Assembly (NCBI RefSeq): GCF_022758295.1
Contig: NZ_JALDWJ010000007.1
Span: forward strand, 1 to 64,000
DNA length: 64,000 nt
Direction of reading: 5' to 3'
Source: Lysobacter sp. CFH 32150
GTDB lineage: Bacteria > Pseudomonadota > Gammaproteobacteria > Xanthomonadales > Xanthomonadaceae
Shown: positions 18,014 through 29,941 of the stretch, in pieces
How the letters are laid out: the number at the start of each line of letters is the position of its first letter
How positions within the stretch are numbered: position 1 is the stretch's first letter
Notes under the pieces: model-generated
What the model was told of the DNA's origin: nothing
Databases searched by the model: none
What the model saw: only the letters and a program-made list of their open reading frames with translations
Translations under genes and position numbers: made by a program

Positions 18014-18808
18014 ATGAACCAGAAATACCTGCTGTCCGCCCTGCTATTGCTGCCTGCCGCCACTGTCCTCGCAGGAACTTGCGAGGACAGCTTCCAGAAG
18101 AAAGGCAATCCCCTCACTGGCACTGCGTACACGGTCTCGGTCGACGTACCGGGCCTGAGTGTGGATAGCGCGATGGGCCAGCTGCGTGCGGTCGCCGCCA
18201 ACAACAAGCTGGACATCCTTGCCGAGGATGCCGGCGGCACCATGCTCGCCGAAGAGCCTGAAACCATGGCGCACAAGCCTGTCCCGATCACGTTCACCGC
18301 AAGCGCCGGCCAAGTCGACATGACCGTCAAGCTCGGCCGCGTTGCGTTCGCCGGCGCCGACGCGATGAAGAAGTACATGTGCGACATGCTGGGTGAGATC
18401 AAACCCGGCAAGGAAGGCGCGGCCATCGCCGCGAGTGCACGCAAGGCAGGGTCGGGCGGCGGCAGTGAAATCCAGATGGATGCCAGCCGGCTTTCATTGC
18501 AGATCAAGCATCAGGCCGCCGACAACCAGGCTGCAATCGGCGCACGCTACAAGGGCAAGACGTTCCGGATCACCGGCCGGTTGAACAGTGCCGGCGTGAT
18601 GGAATTCGATGGGGAATACCGGGCTGGTTTCCAGCTTCTGGACGACTCCCTGAGCAGGGTTGCCATCACTTGCAGGATGGCCTCAGACCAGACCGCCTAC
18701 GCCCTGAGCCTGCGCGGCAGTGAAAAGGTCACGCTGGTCGGAACATTCGACAAGTTCGACCAGATCGCGGACATTTTCTGGGTGAAGGATTGCCGAAAGG
18801 CGACGTGA
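18014..18808 (+). CDS. Exported protein with tRNA_anti-like OB-fold
   Basis: 264 residues. The signal peptide LLSALLLLPAATVLAG leads into a region with cysteines (GTCEDSF). The C-terminal third, from about residue 155, contains AAIGARYKGKTFRITGRLNSAG, the start of the tRNA_anti-like OB-fold found in putative exported proteins; it ends KFDQIADIFWVKDC. No enzyme is known for this family. It has AAGGAG about 9 nt upstream and a strong terminator after it at 18831. It sits among the DUF2846 genes. Confidence 0.75.
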   Translation: MNQKYLLSALLLLPAATVLAGTCEDSFQKKGNPLTGTAYTVSVDVPGLSVDSAMGQLRAVAANNKLDILAEDAGGTMLAEEPETMAHKPVPITFTASAGQVDMTVKLGRVAFAGADAMKKYMCDMLGEIKPGKEGAAIAASARKAGSGGGSEIQMDASRLSLQIKHQAADNQAAIGARYKGKTFRITGRLNSAGVMEFDGEYRAGFQLLDDSLSRVAITCRMASDQTAYALSLRGSEKVTLVGTFDKFDQIADIFWVKDCRKAT

Positions 18809-18830
18809 TTCAACCTGGTGTTCCGACCAC

Positions 18831-18866
18831 CGGCATGGGCGCGGAAAGCGCCCATGCCGCATTTTT
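18831..18866 (+). terminator. Rho-independent terminator
   Basis: Perfect 12-bp stem CGGCATGGGCGC (18831-18842) and GCGCCCATGCCG (18848-18859), loop GGAAA, then CATTTTT. It ends the 16756-18808 gene group 22 nt after the last stop. Confidence 0.9.
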
Positions 18867-19092
18867 GGGTGCCACTACCCCGCAGTGGCTCAGGCTTACT
18901 CAACGCCACGCTCGACGACACCGGCGCACCTCCGCAGCCATCCGATCCTGAAGCTGAATACGGCCCCCAAGCACCGCTCGGCGGCAAAATTGGCCCCTGA
19001 TTTACGGCCCGCCGCGGCCCTTCCAACGTCCTGCCAAAGGCGTATCCTCCAGCCATCTGCTTACTTCCGTCCGGGCCACTAGGGAGGAGCTG

Positions 19093-19581
19093 ATGATGAA
19101 CGCCATACTGTTCCGCGGCGCGACTTTGCTCGCGCTGTTGCTGTTCTGCTTGCCTGCCATCGCGCAGAGGACGAGGTTCGAATCGCAAGGCGAAGCCTTC
19201 ATCGCGGCTGAAGACAAGGCCATGATCGAGACGGCGCTGGTTCGGCATGTGTTCGGTGCGCCACAGAGCGGCAAAGGGCAGATCGTGTTTTTCCGATCCC
19301 AGAAGTCCACGAGCGCTGCTTTCGAGGTGCGTGAAAATGGGGCCGAGCTCGCCACGCTACCCAGCGGCAGCTACTTCATCGTGGCAGCCCAACCGGGCAC
19401 GTACTCGTTTACCGTGGATGCCGAAGCCGGCGAAGTGTTGACCGTGGAGGTCAAGCCCGGCAGGACCCACTTTGTGAAAGCAAGCAACAGGCGTGCCGAG
19501 GGAGAGCGTCCGTATTTGTCACGTGCGGATGCCATGACTTTCCTTGGCGCGATTGGCGGCAGGCGCCTGTCGATCCTGTAA
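19093..19581 (+). CDS. DUF2846 exported protein, paralogue 2
   Basis: 162 residues: signal peptide (TLLALLLFCLPAIAQ), then RFESQGEAFIAAEDKA and the DUF2846 domain with PQSGKGQIVFFRSQKS, TLPSGSYFIVAAQPGTYSFTV and PGRTHFVKA. It lacks the charged linker of paralogue 1. GGGAGGAG is 4 nt before the ATG, and a second ATG (19096) follows at once. The role is unknown. It is separated from the first group by the terminator at 18831 and so has its own promoter. Confidence 0.8.
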   Translation: MMNAILFRGATLLALLLFCLPAIAQRTRFESQGEAFIAAEDKAMIETALVRHVFGAPQSGKGQIVFFRSQKSTSAAFEVRENGAELATLPSGSYFIVAAQPGTYSFTVDAEAGEVLTVEVKPGRTHFVKASNRRAEGERPYLSRADAMTFLGAIGGRRLSIL

Positions 19582-19700
19582 TCCGATTGGGGACGGTTCG
19601 GAAGTCGTCGACGAAAGACTGATCTTCATCACACGCCATAGCGGCGTCCAGGGCATACCCTGCCGCCGCTGTGTCTTCCAGTCAGTCATCCGGAGTCGCC

Positions 19701-20153
19701 ATGAAAACCGTCCTGTTCCGCAGTGTGTTGTCGTGCGCGTTGTTGACCATGTGGCTGCCTGCCACTTCGCAAACCCTGAAGGTCGAATCCCAGGGCCAGG
19801 CTGCCGTCGATGCGGAAAATGACCGCATCATCGCCGTGGCCATGTCCAAGGCTGTCGGTCTGCCGGCCGCAGGCAAGGGCCAGATCGTGTTCTTCCGCGC
19901 ATCCAAGTCTCCGGGCGCAGCGGTGGAAGTCGACGCCGATGGCGAGGCGCTGGGCGAGCTCCCCGCCGGCATGTACTTTGCCGTGCCTGCATCGGCTGGC
20001 ACGCACGCCTACACTTCGGGTGATGCCGGTTCGCTGTCGATGAATGTCGCCGCTGGCAGCACTTACTACGTGCAGGTCATCCGCAACCGTGCCGGGCGCC
20101 CGCAGTTCTTGCGTTCGACTGCGACCAGGTTCCAGCGCGCCACAGAGCACTGA
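19701..20153 (+). CDS. DUF2846 exported protein, paralogue 3
   Basis: 150 residues: signal peptide start MKTVLFRSVLSCALL, then LKVESQGQAAVDAENDR and the DUF2846 domain with PAAGKGQIVFFRASKS, ELPAGMYFAVPASAGTHAYT and AGSTYYVQVI. The ATG at 19701 has CCGGAG 6 nt upstream. It is closer to paralogue 1 in the signal peptide than to paralogue 2. The gene is convergent with the 20168 gene, only 14 nt apart. Confidence 0.8.
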   Translation: MKTVLFRSVLSCALLTMWLPATSQTLKVESQGQAAVDAENDRIIAVAMSKAVGLPAAGKGQIVFFRASKSPGAAVEVDADGEALGELPAGMYFAVPASAGTHAYTSGDAGSLSMNVAAGSTYYVQVIRNRAGRPQFLRSTATRFQRATEH

Positions 20154-20167
20154 TCCGCTGCGGCGGC

Positions 20168-20686
20168 TTACGGTACCGACCCTGAGCCGCCGCAGGCTTT
20201 GCCTTCGATGCTCATCGCCGCGGCGTACATCGGCACAGCGCCGAGGTCGCCCTTCTTCGCCGCGTCGGTGGCCTCCTTCAGATAGATGCGCGAGCGTCCC
20301 TGCGCGTCCAGCTTCGGCGGCGCGGCATCGGCGGGTTTACGCCACACGCGCACGACTGCCTGCTGTGAAGCACAGGTCGCGTTCGGCACGCGGATCAGAT
20401 CGTTGAATTTCCAACCTGATTGCTCCGATGGCTTCGTTTTCGCCGCATCGACGAAGCGCGCGCGCGGCTGGCAATTGGGGCTGGTGCGGACCACCGCGAA
20501 CTTGTACGGCTCGGCGGCCTGCCCGGTGAACAAACCTTCGATGCGGGCGCAGGCCTCGGGAATGGTGCGCAATGTGTGCACGGCGCCGACGGCCTGCGGC
20601 TTGGCCGCAGCGCGGGTGATCTCCGGCTTCGTATCGGCCGCCGCGACCGGCAAGGCCAAGGCGGCGAACAGGACTAACGCGCGCAT
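20168..20686 (-). CDS. Exported protein of unknown function
   Basis: 172 residues with a signal peptide (LVLFAALALPVAAA). The mature part has four cysteines, in EACARIEG, SPNCQPRAR, NATCASQQ and the C-terminal KACGGSG, suggesting two disulfides. I recognise no named domain; similar small secreted proteins seem common in Xanthomonadales. CTGGAG is about 9 nt before the ATG at 20686. It is divergent from hppA across 220 nt in which I see only the hppA ribosome-binding site. Confidence 0.72.
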   Translation of the reverse strand: MRALVLFAALALPVAAADTKPEITRAAAKPQAVGAVHTLRTIPEACARIEGLFTGQAAEPYKFAVVRTSPNCQPRARFVDAAKTKPSEQSGWKFNDLIRVPNATCASQQAVVRVWRKPADAAPPKLDAQGRSRIYLKEATDAAKKGDLGAVPMYAAAMSIEGKACGGSGSVP

Positions 20687-20906
20687 GCGGATGACTCCAG
20701 GTTTCGTGATCCGGGTCGCAGGCTGGCACGGTCGGGCTGAACCCTCGTTTCACGGGCGGAATCGAGGTTTCACAGGCCACGGGGCTGTGCCATAGTCGGG
20801 CTGTTGTCCGCCTTCGGTTGTGCCGCGGCGCAGCAAAAAACATCCATGCGTGTTGGTTCGGAGCGCATCGACCCGTTAGTCCTATTGTCCACTCGGGGGA
20901 GGGTTC

Positions 20907-22937
<2,031 letters not shown>

Positions 22938-22961
22938 CAGCAGTTCCCTCATGCAGGCTCG

Positions 22962-22987
22962 AAAGCCCCGCTTCGGCGGGGCTTTTT
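22962..22987 (+). terminator. Rho-independent terminator after hppA
   Basis: Stem AGCCCCGC/GCGGGGCT with a TTCG tetraloop, followed by six T residues. It starts 25 nt after the hppA stop. Confidence 0.95.
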
Positions 22988-23010
22988 TCTGCCCGGACTC
23001 AGAGGCGGAA

Positions 23011-23190
23011 TAGCCCCCTTTGAGTCAAAGGGGGCGCGGCGACAGCCGCGGGGATTCTGGAGGTACAGCGGCCGGGGCCCAGGATTTGCGTGGCAAATCC
23101 TGGGGATCTTTCCGCGCAGCGGGAAGATCGCCGGTAGAATGCGCGCCCTCCCCTCACCCCAACCCTCTCCCGCAAGCGGGGAGAGGGAGC
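23011..23190. repeat. Composite palindromic element between hppA and ppa
   Basis: Five inverted repeats follow one another: CCCCCTTTGA/TCAAAGGGGG (23014-23034), CGCGGC/GCCGCG (23035-23050), CCCAGGATTTG/CAAATCCTGGG (about 23078-23104), GATCTTTCCGC/GCGGGAAGATC (about 23105-23130) and CCCTCTCCCGC/GCGGGGAGAGGG (23163-23186). The last is a widespread REP type. A TAGAAT at 23135-23140 between them may be the ppa -10 box. No ORF occupies the 272-nt gap. Confidence 0.75.
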
Positions 23191-23209
23191 ACAACGTCGG
23201 AGCAACACC

Positions 23210-23758
23210 ATGGGCCTGGACCTCGTCCCCACCGGCAAGAACCCGCCGGACGAAATCAACGTCATCATCGAAATCCCCAAGGACGCCGAACCGGTCAAGT
23301 ACGAGGTCGACAAAGCCTCCGGCGCGATCTTCGTCGACCGTGTGCTGTCGACGCCGATGCGCTATCCGTGCAACTACGGTTACGTCCCGCACACGTTGTG
23401 CGGCGACGGCGATCCGGCCGACGTGCTGGTCCTGATGCCGTTGGCGCTGATCCCGGGCTCGGTGATCCGCGTGCGCCCGGTTGGCGTTTTGAAGATGAGC
23501 GACGAGGCCGGCAGCGACGAGAAGATCCTTGCCGTGCCGATCACCAAGGTCTATCCGGGTTACGCGCACATCGCTGACCTGGATGACGTGCCGAAGCACT
23601 GGCGCGACCGCATCGGCTACTTCTTCGAGCACTACAAGGACCTCGAGGAAGGCAAGTGGGTCAAGCTCGACGGCTGGGGCGGCGTGGACGTCGCCAGGCA
23701 GGTACTCGTCGACTCGATCACCCGCTACAACGCAACGCCGGACAAGCCGCGCTTCTGA
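23210..23758 (+). CDS. ppa: Soluble inorganic pyrophosphatase (family I)
   Basis: 182 residues, normal for the bacterial hexameric enzyme. Active-site segments are [53 protein letters not shown] (metal-binding Asp residues) and, later, DEKILAVP with [17 protein letters not shown]. It hydrolyses cytoplasmic PPi and would compete with hppA and pfp for it. GGAG is about 9 nt upstream of the ATG. It ends in a terminator at 23777. Confidence 0.96.
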   Translation: MGLDLVPTGKNPPDEINVIIEIPKDAEPVKYEVDKASGAIFVDRVLSTPMRYPCNYGYVPHTLCGDGDPADVLVLMPLALIPGSVIRVRPVGVLKMSDEAGSDEKILAVPITKVYPGYAHIADLDDVPKHWRDRIGYFFEHYKDLEEGKWVKLDGWGGVDVARQVLVDSITRYNATPDKPRF

Positions 23759-23776
23759 GTGGTCGGCACAGACAAG

Positions 23777-23808
23777 AAGGCCGCCTCGGGGCGGCCTTCC
23801 GCGTTTTT
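23777..23808 (+). terminator. Rho-independent terminator after ppa
   Basis: Stem AAGGCCGCC (23777-23785) and GGCGGCCTT (23790-23798) with loop TCGG, then CCGCGTTTTT. Confidence 0.85.
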
Positions 23809-23898
23809 CAGTCGATTGGTTGAATGACTACCGTCGATCGACCCTGCGCATGGTCAATCGACGCAATACTCGCCACGCATTCGCCGACGGCGAGACGT

Positions 23899-24072
23899 TC
23901 ATCCGATCAGCCGGAAGTGGTAACGGAGCGCGTAATAGATGACATAAAGCCACGACAACAAGCCATGCACGATGACCCATAGCAGCGACTTGTTCGCCGT
24001 CCAGGAAATCACCATCGCAAGCGCGCTGCCGAAGCTGATTCCGGCCTTGACCACCGCACGACCACTGCCCAT
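23899..24072 (-). CDS. Small two-helix membrane protein
   Basis: 57 residues: VVKAGISFGSALAMVISW and LLWVIVHGLLSWLYVIYYAL form two predicted membrane helices joined by TANKS, ending YHFRLIG. Small proteins of this form (SALAMVISW...SLLWVIVHG) occur in many bacteria without a known function. The ATG at 24072 starts just after the TGA of the upstream cyclase gene (TGAGATG) and has GGGGG 6 nt before, so it is likely to be translated by coupling. It is too short for automatic confidence but the layout is convincing. Confidence 0.65.
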   Translation of the reverse strand: MGSGRAVVKAGISFGSALAMVISWTANKSLLWVIVHGLLSWLYVIYYALRYHFRLIG

Positions 24073-24073
24073 C

Positions 24074-25186
24074 TCATACCCCCGCATCTTGGCGTTCCAC
24101 TCGGGCCCTGCTCGTCGCTGCACGCACACAGTTCCGCCCGGATCGCTTGGCATCGTAGAGCGCCGCATCGGCAGGCACCAGAAGCGCATCGGCCCGCGCA
24201 CCCGGATCCGGAATGCAGGCCGCAGCGCCCACGCTGATCGTCACCTTCCCGGCATCGCAATAGCGGTGTACGAAACTGCGGGTTTCCATGGCCAGGCGAA
24301 GCCGCTCGGCCTGGACGAGGGCGGCCGCCACATCGGCATCGGGAACCAGGATGACGAATTCCTCTCCGCCATAACGCGCCAGTCGCATCGTCGTCCCCTC
24401 CAGCATGTAGGCAAGCAGGGACGCCACCTGCTTCAGGCAACTGTCGCCGGCCAAGTGCCCGTATCCATCGTTGTAAGCCTTGAAGTGGTCGACATCCACC
24501 AGCAGCAGCGCGAGTGATCGGCGCGAAGCGGAAGCCAGCTCGAGGGCCTGCCCAATCCATCCATCGAAACAACGCCGGTTCGCCAGCCCTGTCAGGCCGT
24601 CCAGCTGCGACAGGCTTTCCATTGCCTGGTAGGCATCCTGCAGCTGGGCGTTCGCTTGCTGCAGCGCTTCGAGCAGCCGCGCTGCACGGATCACGCCGGC
24701 GATCTGGTCGGCAACCGTCTCAAGCAAAGCGCGCTGGCCGCGGAAAGCATCAACGCGGCGGCTTTCGGCGTTCAGCACCGCGAGTACTTCGCCCTTGTGC
24801 ATGACAGGCACGCACAGTTCGGAGCGCGTGCCATGCAGCGTATCGACGAAGTTGGGGTGATCGCGGATGTCGTCGATATCGTCGATGGCGATCGTCCGCC
24901 CGGTGATCGCGCATTCACCGACGACACCCGACCCGAGCGCGCGCCGATAGCCCACCGTGACATCGGTTTCCAGCGCGCTGTACACCGCTTCGCAGACGAA
25001 CTCACAGTTTGCCGCGTCGATCCCGGCGCAGGCGATGAATTCCCACTGGAATTCCTCGGCCAGCGTGTCGACCACGCGCTGCAGCATCGGCCGCAGCGCC
25101 ATGTCCTCGACGGCGATCCTGGCGATCCGGTTGAGAATCGCCAGTTGGCGCATCGCGTCGGGCCCACTGTCGATCCGCTGCGCCAT
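24074..25186 (-). CDS. GAF-GGDEF diguanylate cyclase
   Basis: 370 residues. A GAF sensor domain spans about 28-172 (GSGVVGECAITGRTIAIDDIDD, SELCVPVMHKGEVLAVLN), a short coiled segment follows (about 172-195), then a GGDEF domain with LDGLTGLANRR and the active-site GGEEF (273-277). It is predicted to make cyclic di-GMP in response to a ligand or redox signal. The RxxD inhibitory site normally just before GGEEF is absent (TTMRLARYGGEEF). Its start is 8 nt after thiC, so it may be co-transcribed with thiC. Confidence 0.92.
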   Translation of the reverse strand: MAQRIDSGPDAMRQLAILNRIARIAVEDMALRPMLQRVVDTLAEEFQWEFIACAGIDAANCEFVCEAVYSALETDVTVGYRRALGSGVVGECAITGRTIAIDDIDDIRDHPNFVDTLHGTRSELCVPVMHKGEVLAVLNAESRRVDAFRGQRALLETVADQIAGVIRAARLLEALQQANAQLQDAYQAMESLSQLDGLTGLANRRCFDGWIGQALELASASRRSLALLLVDVDHFKAYNDGYGHLAGDSCLKQVASLLAYMLEGTTMRLARYGGEEFVILVPDADVAAALVQAERLRLAMETRSFVHRYCDAGKVTISVGAAACIPDPGARADALLVPADAALYDAKRSGRNCVRAATSRARVERQDAGV

Positions 25187-25194
25187 GGTTGCCC

Positions 25195-27147
<1,953 letters not shown>

Positions 27148-27154
27148 TCACGAA

Positions 27155-27245
27155 GCTTCCCTACGCCGGTCTCAACCGGATCAGGTTCGAAGGGTCTGTC
27201 TCAACCGGCATGCTTTCCCTGGGAAGGCCGGGCCGGTACCCCCGC
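27155..27245 (-). promoter_or_regulatory. TPP riboswitch (thi element) upstream of thiC
   Basis: On the minus strand the aptamer reads from GGGGGTACC through the conserved TTGAGACAGACCC, then TTCGAACCTGATCC, GGTTGAGACCGGCGTAGGGAA. These match the THI-box: CTGAGA-like core (here TTGAGA), ACCTGATC and GGCGTAGGGA. The leader continues about 80 nt to the thiC ATG; GC-rich sequence there could form the expression platform. No T-rich terminator is seen, so control may be at translation initiation. Confidence 0.93.
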
Positions 27246-27258
27246 TTCAAGTCGGCAT

Positions 27259-27289
27259 TTGACCACGGTAAAGAGGCCTCGGCTAGTAT
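27259..27289 (+). promoter_or_regulatory. Promoter of the DUF805/FAD-methyltransferase operon
   Basis: TTGACC (27259-27264), a 19-nt spacer and TAGTAT (27284-27289). Transcription would start near 27296, after an upstream ATG at 27292 but before the AGGGG/TTG start at 27331. The region overlaps the divergent thiC leader promoter zone. Confidence 0.5.
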
Positions 27290-27330
27290 GAATGCCATAC
27301 GAGGCGTCACTACTCGGCAGGGGATCAAGC

Positions 27331-27711
27331 TTGGTCGCACAAACGATTCTGGCGTGGACTCGCTGGCAGGGACGCATGCGGCGACGCACATTCCTGTGGA
27401 AGCTTCTCGTCGCGGCGTTCGCCTTCGTGGTGCTGTTCGTCTTCATGGAACGTGCCCTGGGCCATGCCAGCACGCTGCTGTTGTATCCGCCGTTCTTCGC
27501 CGTGCTGCTGTCGCTGTTCGTCCGGCGCCTTCACGACCAGGCGCGCTCGGCGTGGTGGCTGCTGGCGGTGATCGTGCCGATCCTTGGCCCGCTGCTGCTC
27601 GCATTCCTGTTCCTGTTCAAGCGCGGCACCGACGGCAGCAACCAGTATGGGGACGATCCGCGCCGCGTCGGACGCGATTACCTGCGGGTCGCGATCCATG
27701 AACCCGCCTGA
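27331..27711 (+). CDS. DUF805-like inner-membrane protein
   Basis: 126 residues. The pattern WTRWQGRMRRRTFLWKLLVAAF and, after a second hydrophobic stretch, FVRRLHDQARSAWWLLAVIVPILGPLLL is that of DUF805 small membrane proteins (four helices). It ends in a charged GTDGSNQYGDDPR tail, also family-typical. The TTG at 27331 is chosen as start because AGGGG lies 7 nt upstream and the promoter predicts an mRNA beginning after the alternative ATG at 27292. The stop overlaps the next gene by 14 nt, indicating an operon. Confidence 0.78.
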   Translation: MVAQTILAWTRWQGRMRRRTFLWKLLVAAFAFVVLFVFMERALGHASTLLLYPPFFAVLLSLFVRRLHDQARSAWWLLAVIVPILGPLLLAFLFLFKRGTDGSNQYGDDPRRVGRDYLRVAIHEPA

Positions 27712-29941
27712 CGACGGGACCATCGTCAACGACGTCACCCGCCTCAACCCGGTGCGGGTGTGGGCGGTCGCGGTACCGACCAGCGTCGAGGACGTGCAGG
27801 ACGCGGTACGTCGCGCCGAAGGGCCGGTCTCGATCGGTGGCGGCCATTTCAGCATGGGCGGGCAGACCGCCAGTCCGGGCAGCCTGCACCTGGACATGCG
27901 TCGCTTGAACCAGGTGCTCGCCTTTCATCCGCAGCAGCGCACGATCCGCGTGCAGGCGGGGATCCGCTGGTGCGACATCCAGCGCTTCATCGACCCGCAC
28001 GACCTGTCGGTGCGGATCATGCAGACCTACGCCAACTTCACCGTAGGCGGTTCGCTGAGCGTGAACGTGCACGGCCGCTACGTCGGCCTCGGACCGTTGA
28101 TCCTGTCGGTCAACGCAATCCGCGTGGTACTTGCCGACGGTGAGCTGGTGGAAGCGACGCCGACGCGCAATAGCGAGTTGTTCCATGGTGTCGTCGGCGG
28201 CTACGGCGGCCTTGGCGTCATCGTCGAGGCCGAGCTGCAGCTCGCTCCGAACCTGCGTGTGCAGCGCGACCATGCATGCATGCCAACGCGCGCGTACGCG
28301 CGCTGGTTCCGCGAGCACGTGCGCAGCGATGCAACCGCGGTCTTCCACAACGCCGACCTGTATCCGCCGCAATACCGACAAGCGCGGGCCGTCAGCTGGC
28401 GCGAAACGAACAACGCGGTGACCGTGCCGCATCGCTTGCAACCGGTGCGCCGGCATTTCCCGCTGCAACGCTATTTCTTCTGGGCGTTCACCGAAACGCC
28501 CGGCGGCAAATGGCGGCGGCAACACATCATCGACCGCCTGCTGTACCTCGCGCGACCGGTGCATTGGCGCAACTACGAGGCCGGGTACGACGTTGCCGAA
28601 CTCGAGCCGGCGACGCGCCGGCACCGCACTTACGTGCTGCAGGAGTACTTCATCCCGGTGGCGCGTTTCGACGAGTTCGTGCCGAAGATGGCGGAAATCC
28701 TCAGCCGCCATCGCGTCAATGCGGTGAACGTCTCGGTGCGACATGCATTCGCCGATCCCGGCTCGCTATTGGCGTGGGCACGCGAGGAAGTCTTCGCCTT
28801 CGTCCTTTATTACAAGCAGCGCACCCGCGACAACGCAAAAGCCCGCGTGGCGGTGTGGACGCGCGAACTCATCGACGCCGCGCTCGACTGCGGCGGCACC
28901 TACTATCTGCCCTACCAGCCGCACGCCACGCCGGAACAGTTCCACCGCGCCTATCCGCGAGCGCGGGAGCTGTTCGAACTCAAGCGGAAGCTCGATCCGG
29001 ACTTCCGCTGGCGCAACGTACTGTGGGACACCTACTACGCACCGACCCTCGAGCCCATGACCCAAGACGCAACCACCGCACCGCTCGGTCCCGACGCCGA
29101 TTTCAAGGCGATTTACGCGACCACCCGCGGCAACGACGACTTCTACCGCTTCCTGCAGAACGTTTACCGGCTCTATCCGGAAGACCGCTTCCATGCGCTG
29201 ATCCAGGATACGGTGCGCACGCACCACGGCGACGAGGCGATCTACCGCGCCCTGCAGGCCAAGGTGCCGGGGATCAAACCGTTCCTGTCGGAACTGACCT
29301 ATGCCTTGCCCTCGCTAGGCAAGCAGAAGCGTGAGATGTCGCGGCAGACGCTGCAGTTGCTCGGCGACCGTCGAACCTTCGACGGCTACCTCGAGATCGG
29401 CAGCACGGGCCGCTACGTCAGCGACCTGCGCAAGCACCTGACCCTGCGTGGCGATGTCGTGCTGCTCAATGACATCGCGCCGACGAACTCGCCAGTCGAC
29501 ATCGTCGAACGCGGCGGGTTGCGGAAGATCGGCCGCTACGTCCCGATGGACGACTACGCGCCGATCGCGCCTGCCGCCATCGCCGATGCCAGCATCGAAC
29601 TCGCGACCTGCTACATCGGCCTGCACCACATCCCGCTGGACCGGATCGACACCTTCATCGCTTCGTTGCATCGGGTCGTCAAGCCCGGCGGGCTGCTGAT
29701 CCTACGCGACCACGACGTCACCGACGAGTACATGCGCGCGCTGGTGGCGCTGGCGCACATCGTGTTCAACGCCGGCCTCGGCACGCCGTGGGAAACGAAT
29801 GCGCGCGAACTCCGTCACTTCCGCACCATCGATGCATGGGTGGAGATCCTGCAGCGGCACGGCTTCATCGCAGAAGGCCCACGCCTGCTGCAGGCGCACG
29901 ATCCGACCATCAACACGTTGTTGTGCTTCCGACGCGCATGA
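27698..29941 (+). CDS. FAD-linked oxidase fused to SAM methyltransferase
   Basis: 747 residues. Residues about 15-200 form a VAO/PCMH FAD-binding domain: SIGGGHFSMGGQ, where H50 is the position of covalent FAD attachment in this superfamily, then FTVGGSLSVNVHGRYVG and GGYGGLGVIVEAELQL. Substrate-domain sequence follows to about 455 (LDPDFRWRNVLWDTYY). Residues about 540-747 are a class I methyltransferase with GYLEIGSTGRY (from 564) and VVKPGGLLILRDHDV. The methyltransferase half is Methyltransf_11-like, not the cyclopropane-synthase type. The substrate is unknown. Both neighbours overlap it. Confidence 0.82.
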   Translation: MNPPDDGTIVNDVTRLNPVRVWAVAVPTSVEDVQDAVRRAEGPVSIGGGHFSMGGQTASPGSLHLDMRRLNQVLAFHPQQRTIRVQAGIRWCDIQRFIDPHDLSVRIMQTYANFTVGGSLSVNVHGRYVGLGPLILSVNAIRVVLADGELVEATPTRNSELFHGVVGGYGGLGVIVEAELQLAPNLRVQRDHACMPTRAYARWFREHVRSDATAVFHNADLYPPQYRQARAVSWRETNNAVTVPHRLQPVRRHFPLQRYFFWAFTETPGGKWRRQHIIDRLLYLARPVHWRNYEAGYDVAELEPATRRHRTYVLQEYFIPVARFDEFVPKMAEILSRHRVNAVNVSVRHAFADPGSLLAWAREEVFAFVLYYKQRTRDNAKARVAVWTRELIDAALDCGGTYYLPYQPHATPEQFHRAYPRARELFELKRKLDPDFRWRNVLWDTYYAPTLEPMTQDATTAPLGPDADFKAIYATTRGNDDFYRFLQNVYRLYPEDRFHALIQDTVRTHHGDEAIYRALQAKVPGIKPFLSELTYALPSLGKQKREMSRQTLQLLGDRRTFDGYLEIGSTGRYVSDLRKHLTLRGDVVLLNDIAPTNSPVDIVERGGLRKIGRYVPMDDYAPIAPAAIADASIELATCYIGLHHIPLDRIDTFIASLHRVVKPGGLLILRDHDVTDEYMRALVALAHIVFNAGLGTPWETNARELRHFRTIDAWVEILQRHGFIAEGPRLLQAHDPTINTLLCFRRA

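Noticed and set aside
22938-23190. Possible CRISPR-like repeats between hppA and ppa
   Set aside because: The repeats are different palindromes, not one repeat with regular spacers; no cas gene is near.
27155-27245. tRNA-like TTCGAACCTGATC stretch upstream of thiC
   Set aside because: The sequence is explained by the TPP aptamer; no acceptor stem or anticodon arm can be drawn.
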